NCBI RefSeq assembly: GCF_901709675.1
Contig: NC_051097.1
Coordinates: 5,396,039-5,460,038 of the forward strand
Reading direction: 5' to 3'
DNA: 64,000 nucleotides
Source: Syngnathus acus
Lineage: Eukaryota > Chordata > Actinopteri > Syngnathiformes > Syngnathidae
How positions within the stretch are numbered: the stretch's first letter is position 1; each line of letters begins with the position of its first letter. This document shows positions 11,433 through 26,545 of the stretch, one piece after another. The position numbers and the translations under genes were made by a program. The notes below the pieces were generated by a model. The model made no database searches and was not told where the DNA came from. It worked only from the letters and a program-made list of their open reading frames with translations.

Positions 11433-12095
11433 TCATTTGATCCTAAGAAACTGGACTTATATTTATGTTTTTTGTCTTCTGTTTGGACTGGACTAAATAA
11501 GACCGTGATTCTATGGCAGACTGGTGGAACCAGTTTCTCCTCATCAGTTCTGATTGGATGGAGGACAAACTCCTTCGTAAAAAGCACTTGGCCTAATATT
11601 GTAAGTAGTGTTCATTGGCGTCTCAATATGAACATTGAGAATTTAGGGTCACTTGGCTCCTCCTACTGCTTTTTTTCTCGTTGACAGTGTGGTCAGGTGC
11701 AGAAGTCTTTTAGTGTCTGGTTGTTGCCAAATGTCTATATATACGAATATAAATATATACATAATGGTTTATCATTGTGGAGACTTTATTTTTATACGAG
11801 GACCATAAAAGGAAAATCCAGCGAGGGAGGACTTTGTACATTCTTCAGACATACGACGTTCCAAATGGGGCGGGTCCTGTCACATCTATGCATTTGTGTG
11901 TCTCGTTCTGATCGAAAACAAAAAAAACCCGAAGAGGTGCTTGCTGTAGCAACTCGGAGGCTGTGATGTATATGTTTGTTAATGTGGAGAAATGTTTTAT
12001 GTCTAATTTATTCCTTTATGGTGATGACCACGTTCATTATGATGATGACGATTCCTGATGCAGGACTTTAATAAATTAATAAATTTGTCACTTGT
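11433..12095 (+). other. lhx3: lhx3 candidate 3' UTR with polyadenylation signals
   Basis: The stretch after the lhx3 stop holds no further coding exon. Two overlapping AATAAA hexamers at 12070-12075 and 12078-12083 are followed by T/GT-rich DNA and are the best candidate poly(A) site, implying a 3' UTR of roughly 650-670 nt. This is an inference from motifs only; no transcript evidence is available. Confidence 0.55.
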
Positions 12096-14180
<2,085 letters not shown>

Positions 14181-14182
14181 AC

Positions 14183-14275
14183 GGCATGGTGTGGTAGCGG
14201 TTCATACATCTGCCTCATAGTGGAGATCTGTGTTCAATTATCACTATAGGGAGTTCTTCCTATAATGTATGGGCC
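14183..14275 (+). repeat. SINE head fragment
   Basis: GTGGTAGCGGTTCATACATC, TGCCTCATAG and GTTCAATTAT match the tRNA-like head of the SINE at 47880; the body is lost. It lies just before the MITE at 14302. Confidence 0.5.
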
Positions 14276-14301
14276 GTTTTTAAAATAAATATCATAATAT
14301 C

Positions 14302-14474
14302 TACCGTAATTTTCGGACTATAAGTCGCACCGGAGTATAAGTCGCAGCAGCCATAAAATGCCCAAAAAAGTGAAAAAAACCCATATATATGTATATAAGT
14401 CGCTCCTGAGTATAAGTCGCCCCCCCACCCAAACTATGAAAAAAACCGTGACTTATAGTCCGAAAATTACGGTA
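14302..14474. mobile_element. TA-flanked MITE with perfect 25-bp terminal inverted repeats
   Basis: A 173-bp element. The left end (14302-14326) and right end (14450-14474) are perfect inverted copies, including the flanking TA, with core CCGTAATTTTCGGACTATAA. Internal DNA is a set of ATAAGTCGC repeats and has no coding capacity. The TA flank fits a Tc1/mariner/pogo-type target site. This end sequence is common in fish genomes. Non-autonomous; strand undefined. Confidence 0.85.
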
Positions 14475-14796
14475 ATTATTTTTTTAATCAAAGTTCTGTT
14501 TGTAGGATGGTGATAACTAGAGCTTGATAACTTTTCATTTTCAGTTTTTTTTCTTGTCAACTTTCATTTCAAAGAGTATTGTGAGATTCATTTTATGGCA
14601 CTCCTAGCACGAGAGAATTTAGAATGTGCATACTTGCGGTATAATTAAGAATCATGTGACTATAAATTGAATGATTATGTAGCACAAATTCATTTTCTCT
14701 CGGTGACCGATTCTCATTATATGAGTCTGCAGTTAAGCATTTAACAACCTTTAATGGTGCTTTCTGTGAAGGACTCTTAGCCCGTTGTCTCTCTCT

Positions 14797-14800
<4 letters not shown>

Positions 14801-14829
<29 letters not shown>

Positions 14830-14852
14830 GCAAACACACACACACACACACA
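14801..14852. repeat. (CA)n microsatellite
   Basis: About 25 CA units with one interruption, preceded by a short CT-rich tract. Confidence 0.97.
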
Positions 14853-15452
14853 CATCATACCCAAGGCCCTGCGACCCATGTCAGATGGTGGCGAGTAAAT
14901 CAGTTGTGACAATAACACCTCCCTCGGGTCTCACACATCACAGCTACAATTCAGACCTAATGGAGCAGTGGACGAAGCGGATACGTGTGTATCTAAGTGT
15001 GTGTGTTAAATGCTGTTTTTCATTTTGGGCTGTGGTATCTCATCAATATGCGGTCATTAAAGTCATTCATTTTTTTTGAAAATTCTGAGTTAAATTCAAC
15101 TTCAGATGTCTAACAAACTTTTAAGGGGAGGAAAGACTCAATTTACTTAAACTTGAACTCTGTGACTTGACAAGTTTACATTTGGAAATCCATTATTTGA
15201 CATAGTGTGCCTTGTGTTCTTTGAAAGAAAAGTAATTTGTTTATCTCTTTGTGTCATCGTTCAGCCCCGACAACTCTGGCTACCGGTTTGGGATGGCCGC
15301 AGTGTGACGATGTTTACGTTCATTTGTCAGATTCAGGTAGGCTAGCTCTGTGAACTGTAAAGCTAAGCTAGCTAGGTTAGCACAACAGTTTAGTTCACTC
15401 ATGACTGCCTTAATTTGAACTAAACTTGATGTTGCATTTAATTAAGAATTAA

Positions 15453-15850
15453 TACCGTATTTTCCGGACTATAAGGCGCACCGGACTATAAGGCGCACCT
15501 TCAATGAATGGCCCATTTTAAAACTTTGTCCTTATATAAGGCGCCCCGACTACAAGGCGCACCATTAATGCATCATGTCAGATTTTTAATCCAAATCAAA
15601 TCATTCGCCATTTTATCTTTTTTATTTCAACTTCAGACGCAACAAATTACTTTATAATCACAAAATAATGATCCATAGTCTTTTGGATTCATGATTCATA
15701 GTCTTCAGCGGGCCATTTATGATTGATTTCATGACACAATGCTTCGGGCCAGTTTAAATTTAGGAATTTGGTCCATATATAAGGCGGACTGTCGGCTTTT
15801 GGGAAAATTTTAGGTTTTTAGGTGCGCCTTATAGTCCGGAAAATACGGTA
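15453..15850. mobile_element. TA-flanked MITE with perfect 30-bp terminal inverted repeats
   Basis: A 398-bp element. Its ends, 15453-15482 and 15821-15850, are perfect inverted copies with core CCGTATTTTCCGGACTATAA. A second ATAAGGCGCACC copy follows the left end. There is no transposase frame. It is a longer relative of the element at 14302-14474; the GGCGCACC and GTCGCACC subterminal variants suggest two subfamilies. Intact ends suggest a fairly recent insertion. Confidence 0.88.
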
Positions 15851-16224
15851 CAATAAAGTAAGGCACCATGGAGTATAATGGACGATAACATTGAAAGTAT
15901 TTTTTATTTAGGAGTAGCTACTATTTAATCATAAACCTCCGTGCCAAGACTCAACTTTTAAGTACTTTTCTTGTCGTGAGCGTGTCCGCCATATTTGATG
16001 TGGTAGGGGCCCTCCGTAAACTAATGCTTGTCAACTCCAGTCAACTTCCTAAAGTCACGCAGTTAATGCCTCATATTCACCCATTTACGCCCACTAATAA
16101 ATTTGGGAAAGGGATTGACAGCAAGGTACGTAATTTTTAAATGATTATTCTACAAGTTTACACACAGAAGCAAGTTTCAGTCTCCACACAATTTGTTGAC
16201 AAAACAGCGGACAACACAACTTCA

Positions 16225-16440
16225 GTTTATTGTTTACGCCCAAGATTAATATTGGCGGCATTCACGCAGTGCAACTAATCAACATGGTCATTAGCGCGTT
16301 GTCACTGACAACCTTAATCAAATCTATCACGGCTCCTGTTAGGCCTGGCCATTACATCTCCGTCTGCATAATTATCTCTTCATTCCGCCCCCGAGACGGG
16401 AATGCAATATGCGGTAATGTGTCGGTGGTGCCTGATTGAA
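16225..16440. promoter_or_regulatory. Candidate conserved non-coding element
   Basis: Non-repetitive balanced-composition block in AT-rich DNA with clustered TAAT cores (GATTAATATT, CAACTAATCAAC, CATTAGCG, CCTTAATCAAATC, CATAATTATC) and GGAATGCAATATGCGGTAAT. Possible lhx3-region enhancer; conservation not tested. Confidence 0.35.
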
Positions 16441-19400
16441 ATGTATTCTGGGACATTCATATTAGAAACAGATCAGCCATGTATCACTCGTGTCCTCCTT
16501 GCGAGGCGACACCGTCCTCGGTCATTTTTTATGCAACACTCACGGCACTTCATATGCAAGTCGGGAGTGTGTTTGTGAGCTACATACTGATTTGCAAATG
16601 GGCTCAACTACTTTATAATAAATGTGAGGTTTTATTTTTGTCATAAGTACCACATTTTGACATGATGTGGTTATTCACCTAGAATACATTTTAATGTCCC
16701 AATATTATGATTGTCAATTTTTCTTTTCGTATTAAAACTTCTTGGAATTTTTTAGCATTATGTACCAAACTAACTTTTTTGACTTCACTATGACCTAATT
16801 GACACAAACTCTTTTCTTAAAAAAAAAAATTCCAAGAAGATTTTTTTTTTCTTAATACTCCAACATCATGTTTAAAAAAACACAAATGAAGTGTTACATT
16901 ACAACAATTTTGACGTAAAATAAGCTTGTGGGCTGTTACTACTACATTCTCACAAAATTAGTGCGTTGGTTCTTTAAATCGTAACATTATAATGTTATTT
17001 AAGTAATAATAATCATTCATTATTTTAGTCTACAAGCGGTAACGATGCAAAATAAAAAAATTATTAAAAAAAAGTTCAAATTTTCTTGAATTTCACATTT
17101 TGTGCTTTACTTTACATTAATTTATAGAAAACATTTTTTCCAGCAAGTTGTATAATATTTTCTTGCTTCTGTGAGATCATGAGCTAACGCGGATTGCTAT
17201 AATATGCAATAATGTATGTACTAGCGTCATCAATTAATTCCTTTATTTGACAATGTGGCCTGACGAATTTCTTTCCCATTCACTTCTTATTTATTACTTA
17301 GTGAAGTCAGAGATTAGTCACGCTATATTACAAATGTCAATACTACTTGGGTAATAGCAACTATACAACTCAGCGATCTACTGAATGACTTTATGTTAGT
17401 TGGACTTAAAAATTGTGCCACTACATTAAGAAAAAAAAAATCAATGTTGATAAAAAACTTAAAATACCAATTTGCTCATTTGAGCCCAAGCAAGCCTTTG
17501 ACGAATGACCCCAACAAATAATTAGTGAATCAGGTTTCAATTAATCCTCTGTGAATAAATTAGTAGTTTTAATGGGTAATAAATCTTCCCTCCACTATTC
17601 CGCACTCTTGGAATGTTTAACTCTGCGTCCTTCTTACTGTTGTCAGGCTTCATAATGGTACACCCGCTTAAACTTAGCGCGATAATCACCCGTTTTCTCA
17701 TTAGGCCTCTTGGACGTGCAAAGGGCCATCTTGGGGGTTTGGGGGGGGGGACTTTGTGGCTATGAGGTGTTAACTGCTCCCCAAGGGAGGCTGTCTGGCA
17801 CTTGCATCGCCCGCACACCCACTCACCAACCCCACCCCCGACACTCGGCAGAGCACTCAGACTCACAGATGGTTGCAACACAAGCAGCCGGCCTGGCGTG
17901 CTTTTCAATTACCAGCACGAGCCAGAGGGAAGGTCATCGCTCAGCTGTCAGCGGGATGGATGGCGGACGCCGAATTCCTGCATGCTGGAGGAAGAAGACC
18001 AGAAATCGAGCTATCGTGCAAAGCGCCTCGTTGCGACCAACCGGGAACATCTTCCATTGGTTTTGGTCTTGCTTCAGGAGGCCATTTTTCACTTTAGAGA
18101 TCATTTTTGCTGGTGGCATTTAGGGCAGGGGTGGACAATTAATTTTGAGAAACTGGAACGCTTGCCCAGGCCCTTGCCAATTTATAACAAGTGGATTGTC
18201 TTGTCTCAATAAATTGCTACGAATCTCCGATACTTCTATCATCCATACTTATGCAGATAAAACAAAAGGACAACTTTCAAAATAAAAGCACTGCATGTCT
18301 TGGCTTTTATTTTGACTTTATGATCATGTGGCTGTTTACGTAACAGACTGAACCAGGGCTGAACAGTTAATTGAATTCAAATCAATATCGCAATGAAGCA
18401 GAATTCAGTTTTCAAATCGGAAAGGCTGCGACTTGGAAGAAAAGAAATCTCTGCTTCATTTCGGTCCGTACGTTTTTGCCACGATCGTGTAGATGTAATT
18501 CATCTTTGTAACAAGGCAGTTCTTTTCAGTTTCTTATTATTACTCCTGCTTTGTCAGTTGATATAGGGGGTATTGCCTGGGGGATATTTTAACAGGTAAT
18601 TGATTATTCCACAAGCCCGTCCTTCTTGGAGCCTGACAAACCCGGAAGTGATCAATCACACGGGTCATTGGTGATGTTACAAAGTTCAAGGTTTGTGCAT
18701 TTATTCAGGTGAACGGGAAAGGCTTTGAACAGTGATTGGAGTACAATCCTTAAAGGAGGATAATAATAATTGTTTTGGATTTGTTTCTTTGGGTTAACGT
18801 GAAAAACATTACAATTCTACGTTACGTTCTTTCTGACTTAATCAAATGAAGTTGCGGCCTTTACGTCTTAATATTTTTATACGATTATAACTTGACTATT
18901 ATATTTTGAAAAAAAATCATCACATTTAGATGTTTTTGTCGCACAGTGATTTTAAAAAGACATTACGGTACTTTGGGCTTCATAGCAGAGTTTTAATAGT
19001 TTTGGGATTTTTTTATTACAGATTTTATTTCATTTTTAATATATATATTTTTTTAATTCTTTTAGTTTTAATTTGTTCCTAGAAGGGTTTGGTAGTTTTG
19101 ATTTGCCTTTATTTGTTTTCAAAAATGCTTCACTTTGTTTTTGTTTTTTGTAGTTTTAGTATTAGTTTTAGTTTTTTAGATAGCATAAGCTTTGTTTTAT
19201 TAGTTTGTATCAGCTTCTGGAGTCTGAGTAAGTCAATAAGTATTTTAAAAGAAAGTAATGAACTAAACTGCAATTCCTAAAATACTTTTTTTCTGGATGG
19301 CCACACATTAAAATCAAAATAAACACATTTAAATAAAACCTCAAAAGCTCATGAAATTAATTGACAAAAATAAAAACAAAGGTCATTTTTACGACAATTT

Positions 19401-21740
19401 TTCTTACTTTTAGTTTTATAAACACAACTGACACGACTGAGCCACTGCTAACCCCAACATAGCAGAGCATAATCTGACAACCTCCCTGAGCTATAAGTAG
19501 ACCATGCTCCCCTACCTTGCTATTTGTCTTCCAAGAAGCAATCCAGCTTCAACCTGGAGAGCAATACCCCTCCGCCCCACCCCTCCCTTCCAAGGTCACA
19601 GCCATCACTCGCCAAGGCCCAATCCCCTTTGGAACATTTGTTCCAGCCTCTCGTTCTCTCCCTTCTACCCTCAGATTGTTGTTTTCTTTCCCCATTTTTC
19701 GTCATAATTCATGTTAAAGCATCTCTGGAGAGATGAGTGAGGATGGTGTGTGTGGTTGGTTTGGTAAGGGAGGTGGAGTAGCGGGGGGGGGTAGTGTACA
19801 AGGGGCGGCAAGGGCACACACTTAATCCCTGGGTCAAGATGTATTTATTGAAGATTAATAACCCGAGCAGCAATCATGCTCTCGATGATTTTATAATTTG
19901 GTTTCTGGGGAGTCGGGGCGGGGGGCGGCTTTGGAGGGGAGGGTTGCGGGACAAAAGACACAAAGCAGAACTATTGTTTACAGCAGGAGAGTCATAGTCC
20001 GGTGATCTTCTACACAAGAAGCAGCGTGACCCTGTGAGATTCAAATTTAAAGTGTCTCTTTTTAGCATATGTTAAATTTGCCATGTGTTGTTTTTTAACA
20101 CCACAAATTTTCTATTTCTGTATATGATCATCAGTTTGGGCTGTGATCATAAACTGTTGCACAGCTTAATGAGAAAATTAAAATAAAAAAAAGAGCAAAA
20201 TTATCCTTAAGAATTAAATTTATAGTAAATCCACAGTTCAAAGATTTTTTTGTATTCATAAACATTTATAACAAACATTTGTATTCATAAACACTAACCT
20301 GTATTCAGCAGACAAAATGTTTCATACAAAACACCAAAAATATTAAATGTCTTGAATATTTACGCTTTGATATTACTACATGGCTCACTTACTGAATGAG
20401 AAGTCTTCAAATTTAATCAAAGTGGAGAGTCTTCCAGGATGTTGAACTTATCAAAATCTGAAAATACAACCAACGAAATGGAAATCAGGGAGGAAAATCA
20501 AGAAAAATCACAACTTTCGTGGTGCACTATAAACTGCACACGTGGAGCAAGATTGTGTTCTGGGGCTGCTTTGCTCCATGTGACACAGGACGTCTTGTAT
20601 CTGTGCGGAGTACAATGGCATCAGAAGACAAGCATTTAGGATTTAGTGATCTACAGTGTCATAAAGACACGAAATACACAGCTTAAAGAAACATTCAGGA
20701 ATAACAAAGAAAACAAATTGGATGATGAATATGTCTCTTTATTTAAGCTCATGCGATTTCTTGTAATATTACAATTTCAAAATCAACACAAGAAGGCCAA
20801 AGCTAAAAATGCCTTTGTTGACAAGATAATTTAGTGAAATGACCATAATCGATGTTTTTAGAAAAGCCATTTCTTTGAAACACTGGATCCCAACACACAG
20901 TCCAAATGTGATTTATGAGATCCAAATCAATAATAGTGCACACATACATCAGTATAATTTCAATTATTTCAACCGCATTTCAGAATATTGCATATGTAGA
21001 GTGGCAGCATCCATCTCATTCGTTTAATGGATGCGTTTGACGCTTGGAGCACAACAAGCGGCAAGGGACACTTTTTGGCGACAGAGGGGAAAAAATGACT
21101 ACAAAAGATGAATTTGCTCAAAGTGTACCGGTTCAAAGTTCAAGGTGCAGTCTGCCAACCAAATGTGTTTATGTCCCTAATAAGAATGAGTGGATTGAAT
21201 AGATTGTTCGTCCCTGACCTTGGCGATCAGGTGAACCCGGCGTCACTATATCACGGACGAGAGAACGGGAGGATGCCGTCCGCGCCGCTCTTGACGGCTG
21301 CCACCGGAGGACCTAAGATGGAGGATGGGGGTGCAACAGAAGTGATGGGAGGTGAAGGGGCAATGGTGGCGTGCACGCTTTGCATCTTGTTTGGAATGAG
21401 GAGCAGCACTTGAGGGTGACTGAAGGACATATGCAAACCATGCAGGATACTGTGACACTTTGATTTTGGCATGCTAAGTGTATGTGTGGATCTTCCGCCT
21501 CTTCACTATTTGATCAGCTTACTATTTACGCGAAAAGTAAAAGAGAAGGTGTCATTGCATTCTGATCAACTGATGAGAGATCAAAAATTAAAATTAAAAT
21601 CTGAATTGTGTGGCTTGACTGCTACAAATCCAGCCTTAAGTGAGCGCAGGATACAATAAACTTGAAAAGACACCAAAATGGATGGATTAGCCATCAAACG
21701 GCCATTTTCCATGGCCTTGTCTGATACAGTATCCAACAAA
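16441..21740. other. Intergenic DNA, no gene seen
   Basis: AT-rich sequence with a 16-bp inverted repeat (CTTCTTGGAATTTTTT at about 16738 and its complement near 16823), a GC-rich block at 17690-18120 with only spurious frames, and T-rich low-complexity DNA at 18980-19200. Nothing supports a gene. Confidence 0.45.
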
Positions 21741-21839
21741 GTGCTCCCCTCTTGACTCCATCTCTTCTTTTAAATGACTCAAGAAGCAAAACAAGGACGA
21801 TTAGGAAGGTGGGTGGCTGGGCTGCGGCAGCTCGAGGGA

Positions 21840-22115
21840 TTTACGGTGATAAAATGCCGGGGTCAGCCGGGGTGTGCGGCGGAGGTATTGATCAGCGAGG
21901 CATGCACCGGTCCGAACCCTTGACCCTTAAATAGCGAATGAATCTCAATCCAATAGACTGGAGTGTCCGCTACACCGCACGCACAAGGTCCACGCAAATA
22001 CATATGCTCGGATACTTCCCGGACACACTCGGGAGAGCGCCAACTCGGCCTCCCGCGATCAATAACGGCAGCGCATGATTTCCACATTATAGATTGGCAC
22101 GGGCTTAATAAAAGA
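21840..22115. promoter_or_regulatory. Candidate conserved non-coding element
   Basis: CpG-containing non-repetitive block with GTATTGATCAGCG, TTGACCCTTAAATAG, CGATCAATAACGG and TTATAGATTGGC. It stands out from AT-rich flanks but has no reading frame. Inference only. Confidence 0.28.
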
Positions 22116-25100
22116 AAAGGTGCACGTATTTCGGTGTACATCAAACCCCTCAGCCTATTCGCGGTTAGCTTTTTCACAAATTACCTATTTGTGTGTTGTT
22201 GTTTTTTAACAGTGAAACTCTTATTTGATCAAATGCTCACACTACAAAACGCAATGGTTTCCGATAGGCTGCTTGTACTGTAAATCAAATTGAGACGCAT
22301 TCAATTTAGTTTTAAAATGATTTTTTTAAATAAAATGAATCATTTAAAAAATAATCAATTATATTATATACTGTTTACACAAGCACATAAATTAAATGAA
22401 AATAATTTTTTTAATGACATGGCTATGTATTTTCCGTACAGTGACAAATGTGGGGAAAAAAATAAAGCCTGGAAAATCAGAAAATACCCAAAAGTCAATT
22501 ATCTGGCCTGGCACCTGGGGGGGTCCAAGCATAGTATTTCAGGGGGAGGCAGTGCCCCCACGACCCCCCCTCTCGCTCCGCCAATGCGTATATCTATATT
22601 TGTAAATCAAACGTTCATAAATTGCGGACTACCTGTACACAGTTTTTGTGCACTTTCTGGAATTCCTACAAGATGGACAATCCCTGGATAATTAGTTCTG
22701 TACCCAAGGCTCAGGTCACCCCAAAAAAAAAAAAAGCCAAATATGCATTGCACGGGTGAGGGAAACCAGCTTGGGATATAAACTCCTCATTTACAAAGTT
22801 GTTTAGAGTAACAGTGTCCTGCTTCAGATTTCGACCATTTAGAATATTTTCATTGGTTTTTCTAACCCAGCCCACTGCGAACTCCTCCAAACACAATAAT
22901 AAATATGTTGCTAAATCAATATGTACCCTGACACTGTGAGTCAAAAGGAGAATCAAATGAATAGACACAAACATGTTGACAGTGGTACTTTGCCGAATAA
23001 AATACATTTCCATGCTTTCTATTGTTCATTTTGGAGCTTTATCATATGAGTTCAGATCAGACTGTGTTTTACATCACTTAGGGCTTTACCGATAATCACA
23101 TCTTCTATCTTCTTAACGCACACACACATGCACACACGTCGCTGCTGCTCTCCAACAAACACAAAACCCTTTTACATAATGAAATTACACAGAGTCATAT
23201 GTTACGTCGTCAACTTGAGTTATGGGGGGGGTTTACATAAAATTCACATCGGGGGTAGGACGGGGCCGAGGTGGGAGGGGGATGCATGTGTGCATACGGA
23301 TTTACATTTTATTAAAGAAATGAGAGAGGTGCGGTAAAATAGGCTAGTGGATGAGGGACAGAGGGGGAGAAAAAGAAGGGGAAAAAAGCGACCCAATTTC
23401 CTGTTCTATCAGCTCAAATCCTGGCAGCCATAAATAAATCACACACATGCACGCGCACGCATACACACATTTGCTTGATAGCTGCTTTTACTTACGTACA
23501 CTACACACAAAAATGTAACTTCAACCTTAAAGTGTGTACATTTTGGAGGGAAAAGGCGAAAAGGATTTACGTTCATTTCATGCTTTTGTCGAAATACTGC
23601 GAGGAATCGGGATCAAGTATTCTAGCACACTTTAGACACTTGTCTTGCTGAAATTAGCCCTTTTCTTCACTCCATCCCCAAAACCCATGTAAACATTTTA
23701 ACGCGATGAGGCAGCAGTTTATAGATCTCTTCTCTTTTTATTTATATCAAGATAGTTTGAAGTGGGGGGGTCAAGTCACGTGACCAAACCCAGAAAAAAA
23801 ATCAACCGTGGTTGTTCGCTCCCTCGTACATTACAACAAGCAGTATAGAAAATGGATGACGTTTTTATTTCATACTTGTGTGGTCATTCTTGTTTAAAAA
23901 ATGAAGATGTGTTGACGATGACTTCTCACTTGTCATTGAAGTGTGTATTATTGTTTTTAAGAGCATGGTTACACTTAATTTTGTATCATTCATTCATAAC
24001 AGTTTGGACAAATTATTTGAAAAAATTGTTCTCAAAAGGAAATGTAATATTTTACAACTTGAATGCCCTTCCCGACACCAACAATCTATTGCCTCGTCTG
24101 GAACTTTAATCCAGATTCCGACATATAATATATGACTATATATTTTGACATCAGAAGATTATACTTTTCTTTTATTACTGGAGCTGCAGGAGAGTCTCAG
24201 CGAGGTTACAGGGGCGAGCCCAGAATGATAGGATTACCAGAAAAAGCCCCAGGGTTTAAAAATTGAACAGAAGAATAATAATGATTTTTCTTCATGTAGA
24301 TTATGCTAGAATGGTGAAAAACAGGTAAAAGAAGGTCTAACACAAGAGTTGTAATCCAAGGATGAGCCGTAAAGCATTCCAAAACACGACTCACTTGATT
24401 ACACGCGTGTATGGTGATCGACAAAAGAAATCCAGGGTAAGCCAAGTAAAGTGGATAAACAACACAAAATATGGATCATGCATATTCAGTGGACAATAAC
24501 TGGACTATTTCTTTTCATATGAAATGCTCAGTGCAGTCAAATGTTTTATGTATTAAGCAATTTTTGGTTATTTTTTGTAGCATTTTTGTATTTAGAAAAA
24601 ATGTGCCGCCCGGGAACATTGTAATAATTAAAAATTGTATATTATTGATATAAAGGTACAGAAAATGTATGATATTATTGTCATAAAAATAGCTAGCTTG
24701 GTACTCTCTGCAGTTGTGAGACTTGATTTAATATTAAACACCTCCCACAATGTTTCCGTGCAAACGACAATAACTGTTCAGTTCATTTCTGAAGAGTAAA
24801 CGCTAAATTGCACTTTTTCTAGCAATAAGATTATGTGTTGGTATGTGACAACAAAAAAAGGAGGGGGGGGGTAACAGCGCGGCGGCTGCAGACGAACGAC
24901 CTTGTAAGGAAATAACAACAGCAAACCTTAATGTGTTGCATTACAAGATATGTGATAAAACACTTTTATAGGGAGGGTTGTAAATGCCTCGGTGTCACTA
25001 CACACACCCATTGTGCGCACTCAGAGGCCCATTTTCTGGGGGTGTCCGGAATCAGAGCTCGGATGGGTTCAAAGGGAGGAGTGGCTGCTCTTAATTGTCT

Positions 25101-25590
25101 TTGTTGTCACCTTGATCCGGGTTAGTAATTATCAAGCAAACACGAGTGTCATGGCTGTAGGAATGATGCAATGCTCATTCCTGTGCAATAAAAAAAATGC
25201 TTTATCTGATCCAAATAACAGCAGGAAAATAATCAAATGTGTGTGACCTTATGTTTTTCAAGGCAAAATTCTTTGCAGCCATTTTGGGAACTGCTTGCAG
25301 TTCAACCTGGCAGGAAATTTTATAAATTGTGTCCTGTTTGTGAGAAAGACACCATTTGAAATATTGTTTGTCCATTATGAGAGTCATTCAAAAGGTGAAA
25401 GCACTCCATGGCAGTTTTTGGCACCGGCAGCTCAAAAATAGTCTTGCCCAGTGAGTAATTTAGTGTAGAACCGCCACTGCTCCATGGAGTGTGTGTAGCT
25501 TTCTTTATTCCCTAGCTGTCACTCTTTTAATTCCCCGTAGTTCACTTCCCGCCTTGTTTGTGCACCCCGACAGCAGTCCCCGGCCCTGAC
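22116..25590. other. Intergenic DNA, no gene seen
   Basis: AT-rich with short CA repeats and low-complexity tracts. A block at about 24870-25130 is GC-richer and non-repetitive. No exon is supported. Confidence 0.45.
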
Positions 25591-25594
25591 ATCC

Positions 25595-25870
25595 GGGCCG
25601 CGTGCAAGTTAGGCCAGGGCTTATTGATCAGCCCATAAATTACCAATGCATCACCCCTCCTCGCCTTCGGGGACCTTATAGAAACGGGAAGGGGTAGTCG
25701 AGAAACAGGCAGAGAAGGAGAGAGCGACAGTCTGAGGTAAATTGTTAATTAAATACAAATCAATCGCCCGCCATTTATCAGGCCGAGCGTTCAGCTCACC
25801 TTTGAGGAAAGGTGGAGGGAGGAGGGGGAATATGGGGAAATCAATAAAGTAGACTAAGGGGACGGATAAG
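25595..25870. promoter_or_regulatory. Candidate conserved non-coding element
   Basis: Contains GCTTATTGATCAGCCCATAA, ATTACCAATGCATCACCCC, GTTAATTAAATACAAATCAA and CGCCATTTATCAGGCC, a dense set of homeodomain/POU-like AT cores in otherwise unique sequence. One of the better enhancer candidates in the lhx3-tmem250 gap. Confidence 0.38.
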
Positions 25871-26419
25871 TGTTTAATCCACCAATCAAACTATATCATC
25901 GGCATTATGGACAGACAACTGGACATTACGAGATAATCAGAGAATCTTATCACACTATGCAGCATTGACTCCCGCCAGCCACAATATTAGGTACATCAAC
26001 AATGTATGTGCGAAGTAGAAGAAATGATGACATATTTACGTTTAAATACATTAAACACATTTATGCTTGTATGTTAGACGTGAATGTGAAACAACTGGAC
26101 TGTACCATTTTTAATGCCAATGTTTGGGGAGCAGTTCTGTTGGGGACAAAACAGAGAAAAGGGGAAATTCCTAACCGGTCAAAAGGTCAAATGGCCCAAA
26201 AAAAATAAAAATAGTCTGCCATATTCATGATTAAGTTGTCCATTCAAACACCATTACGCTAATTTGTGGTTTAAAGAAGACTGGACCATACCACATTTAT
26301 TAATTGTTAGGGGTAATTATCTGGCAATCACAAACGTTTCAACCCCAGACTCCAAACCATGACTTTTCCCCTTCAATATGTACAAGACAATCAATCAACA
26401 TACCTACGAGGAAATCCTA

Positions 26420-26545
26420 AAGCAGGGGTCTTCGCTCCTGGTTCTTTGGGTTCAGTGTCCTGCATGTTCTGCATGGCTTCCTGCTGCAACACACCCAACT
26501 GCTCAAGATGCATGCGACTCAGGTGTGTTGCAGCAGTGTGACATA
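26420..26545. repeat. Interspersed repeat fragment with internal palindrome
   Basis: Contains a perfect 15-bp inverted repeat, CTGCTGCAACACACC at 26481-26495 and its complement at 26522-26536. The start AGCAGGGGTCTTCGCTCCTG is typical of a widespread fish non-autonomous DNA transposon that I cannot name with certainty. Confidence 0.55.

Noticed and set aside
17710-18212. Overlapping frames of 136-137 codons on the + strand
   Set aside because: Several frames overlap in a GC-rich block on both strands, none resembles a known domain, and there is no splice or promoter context. Chance openness is the simpler explanation.
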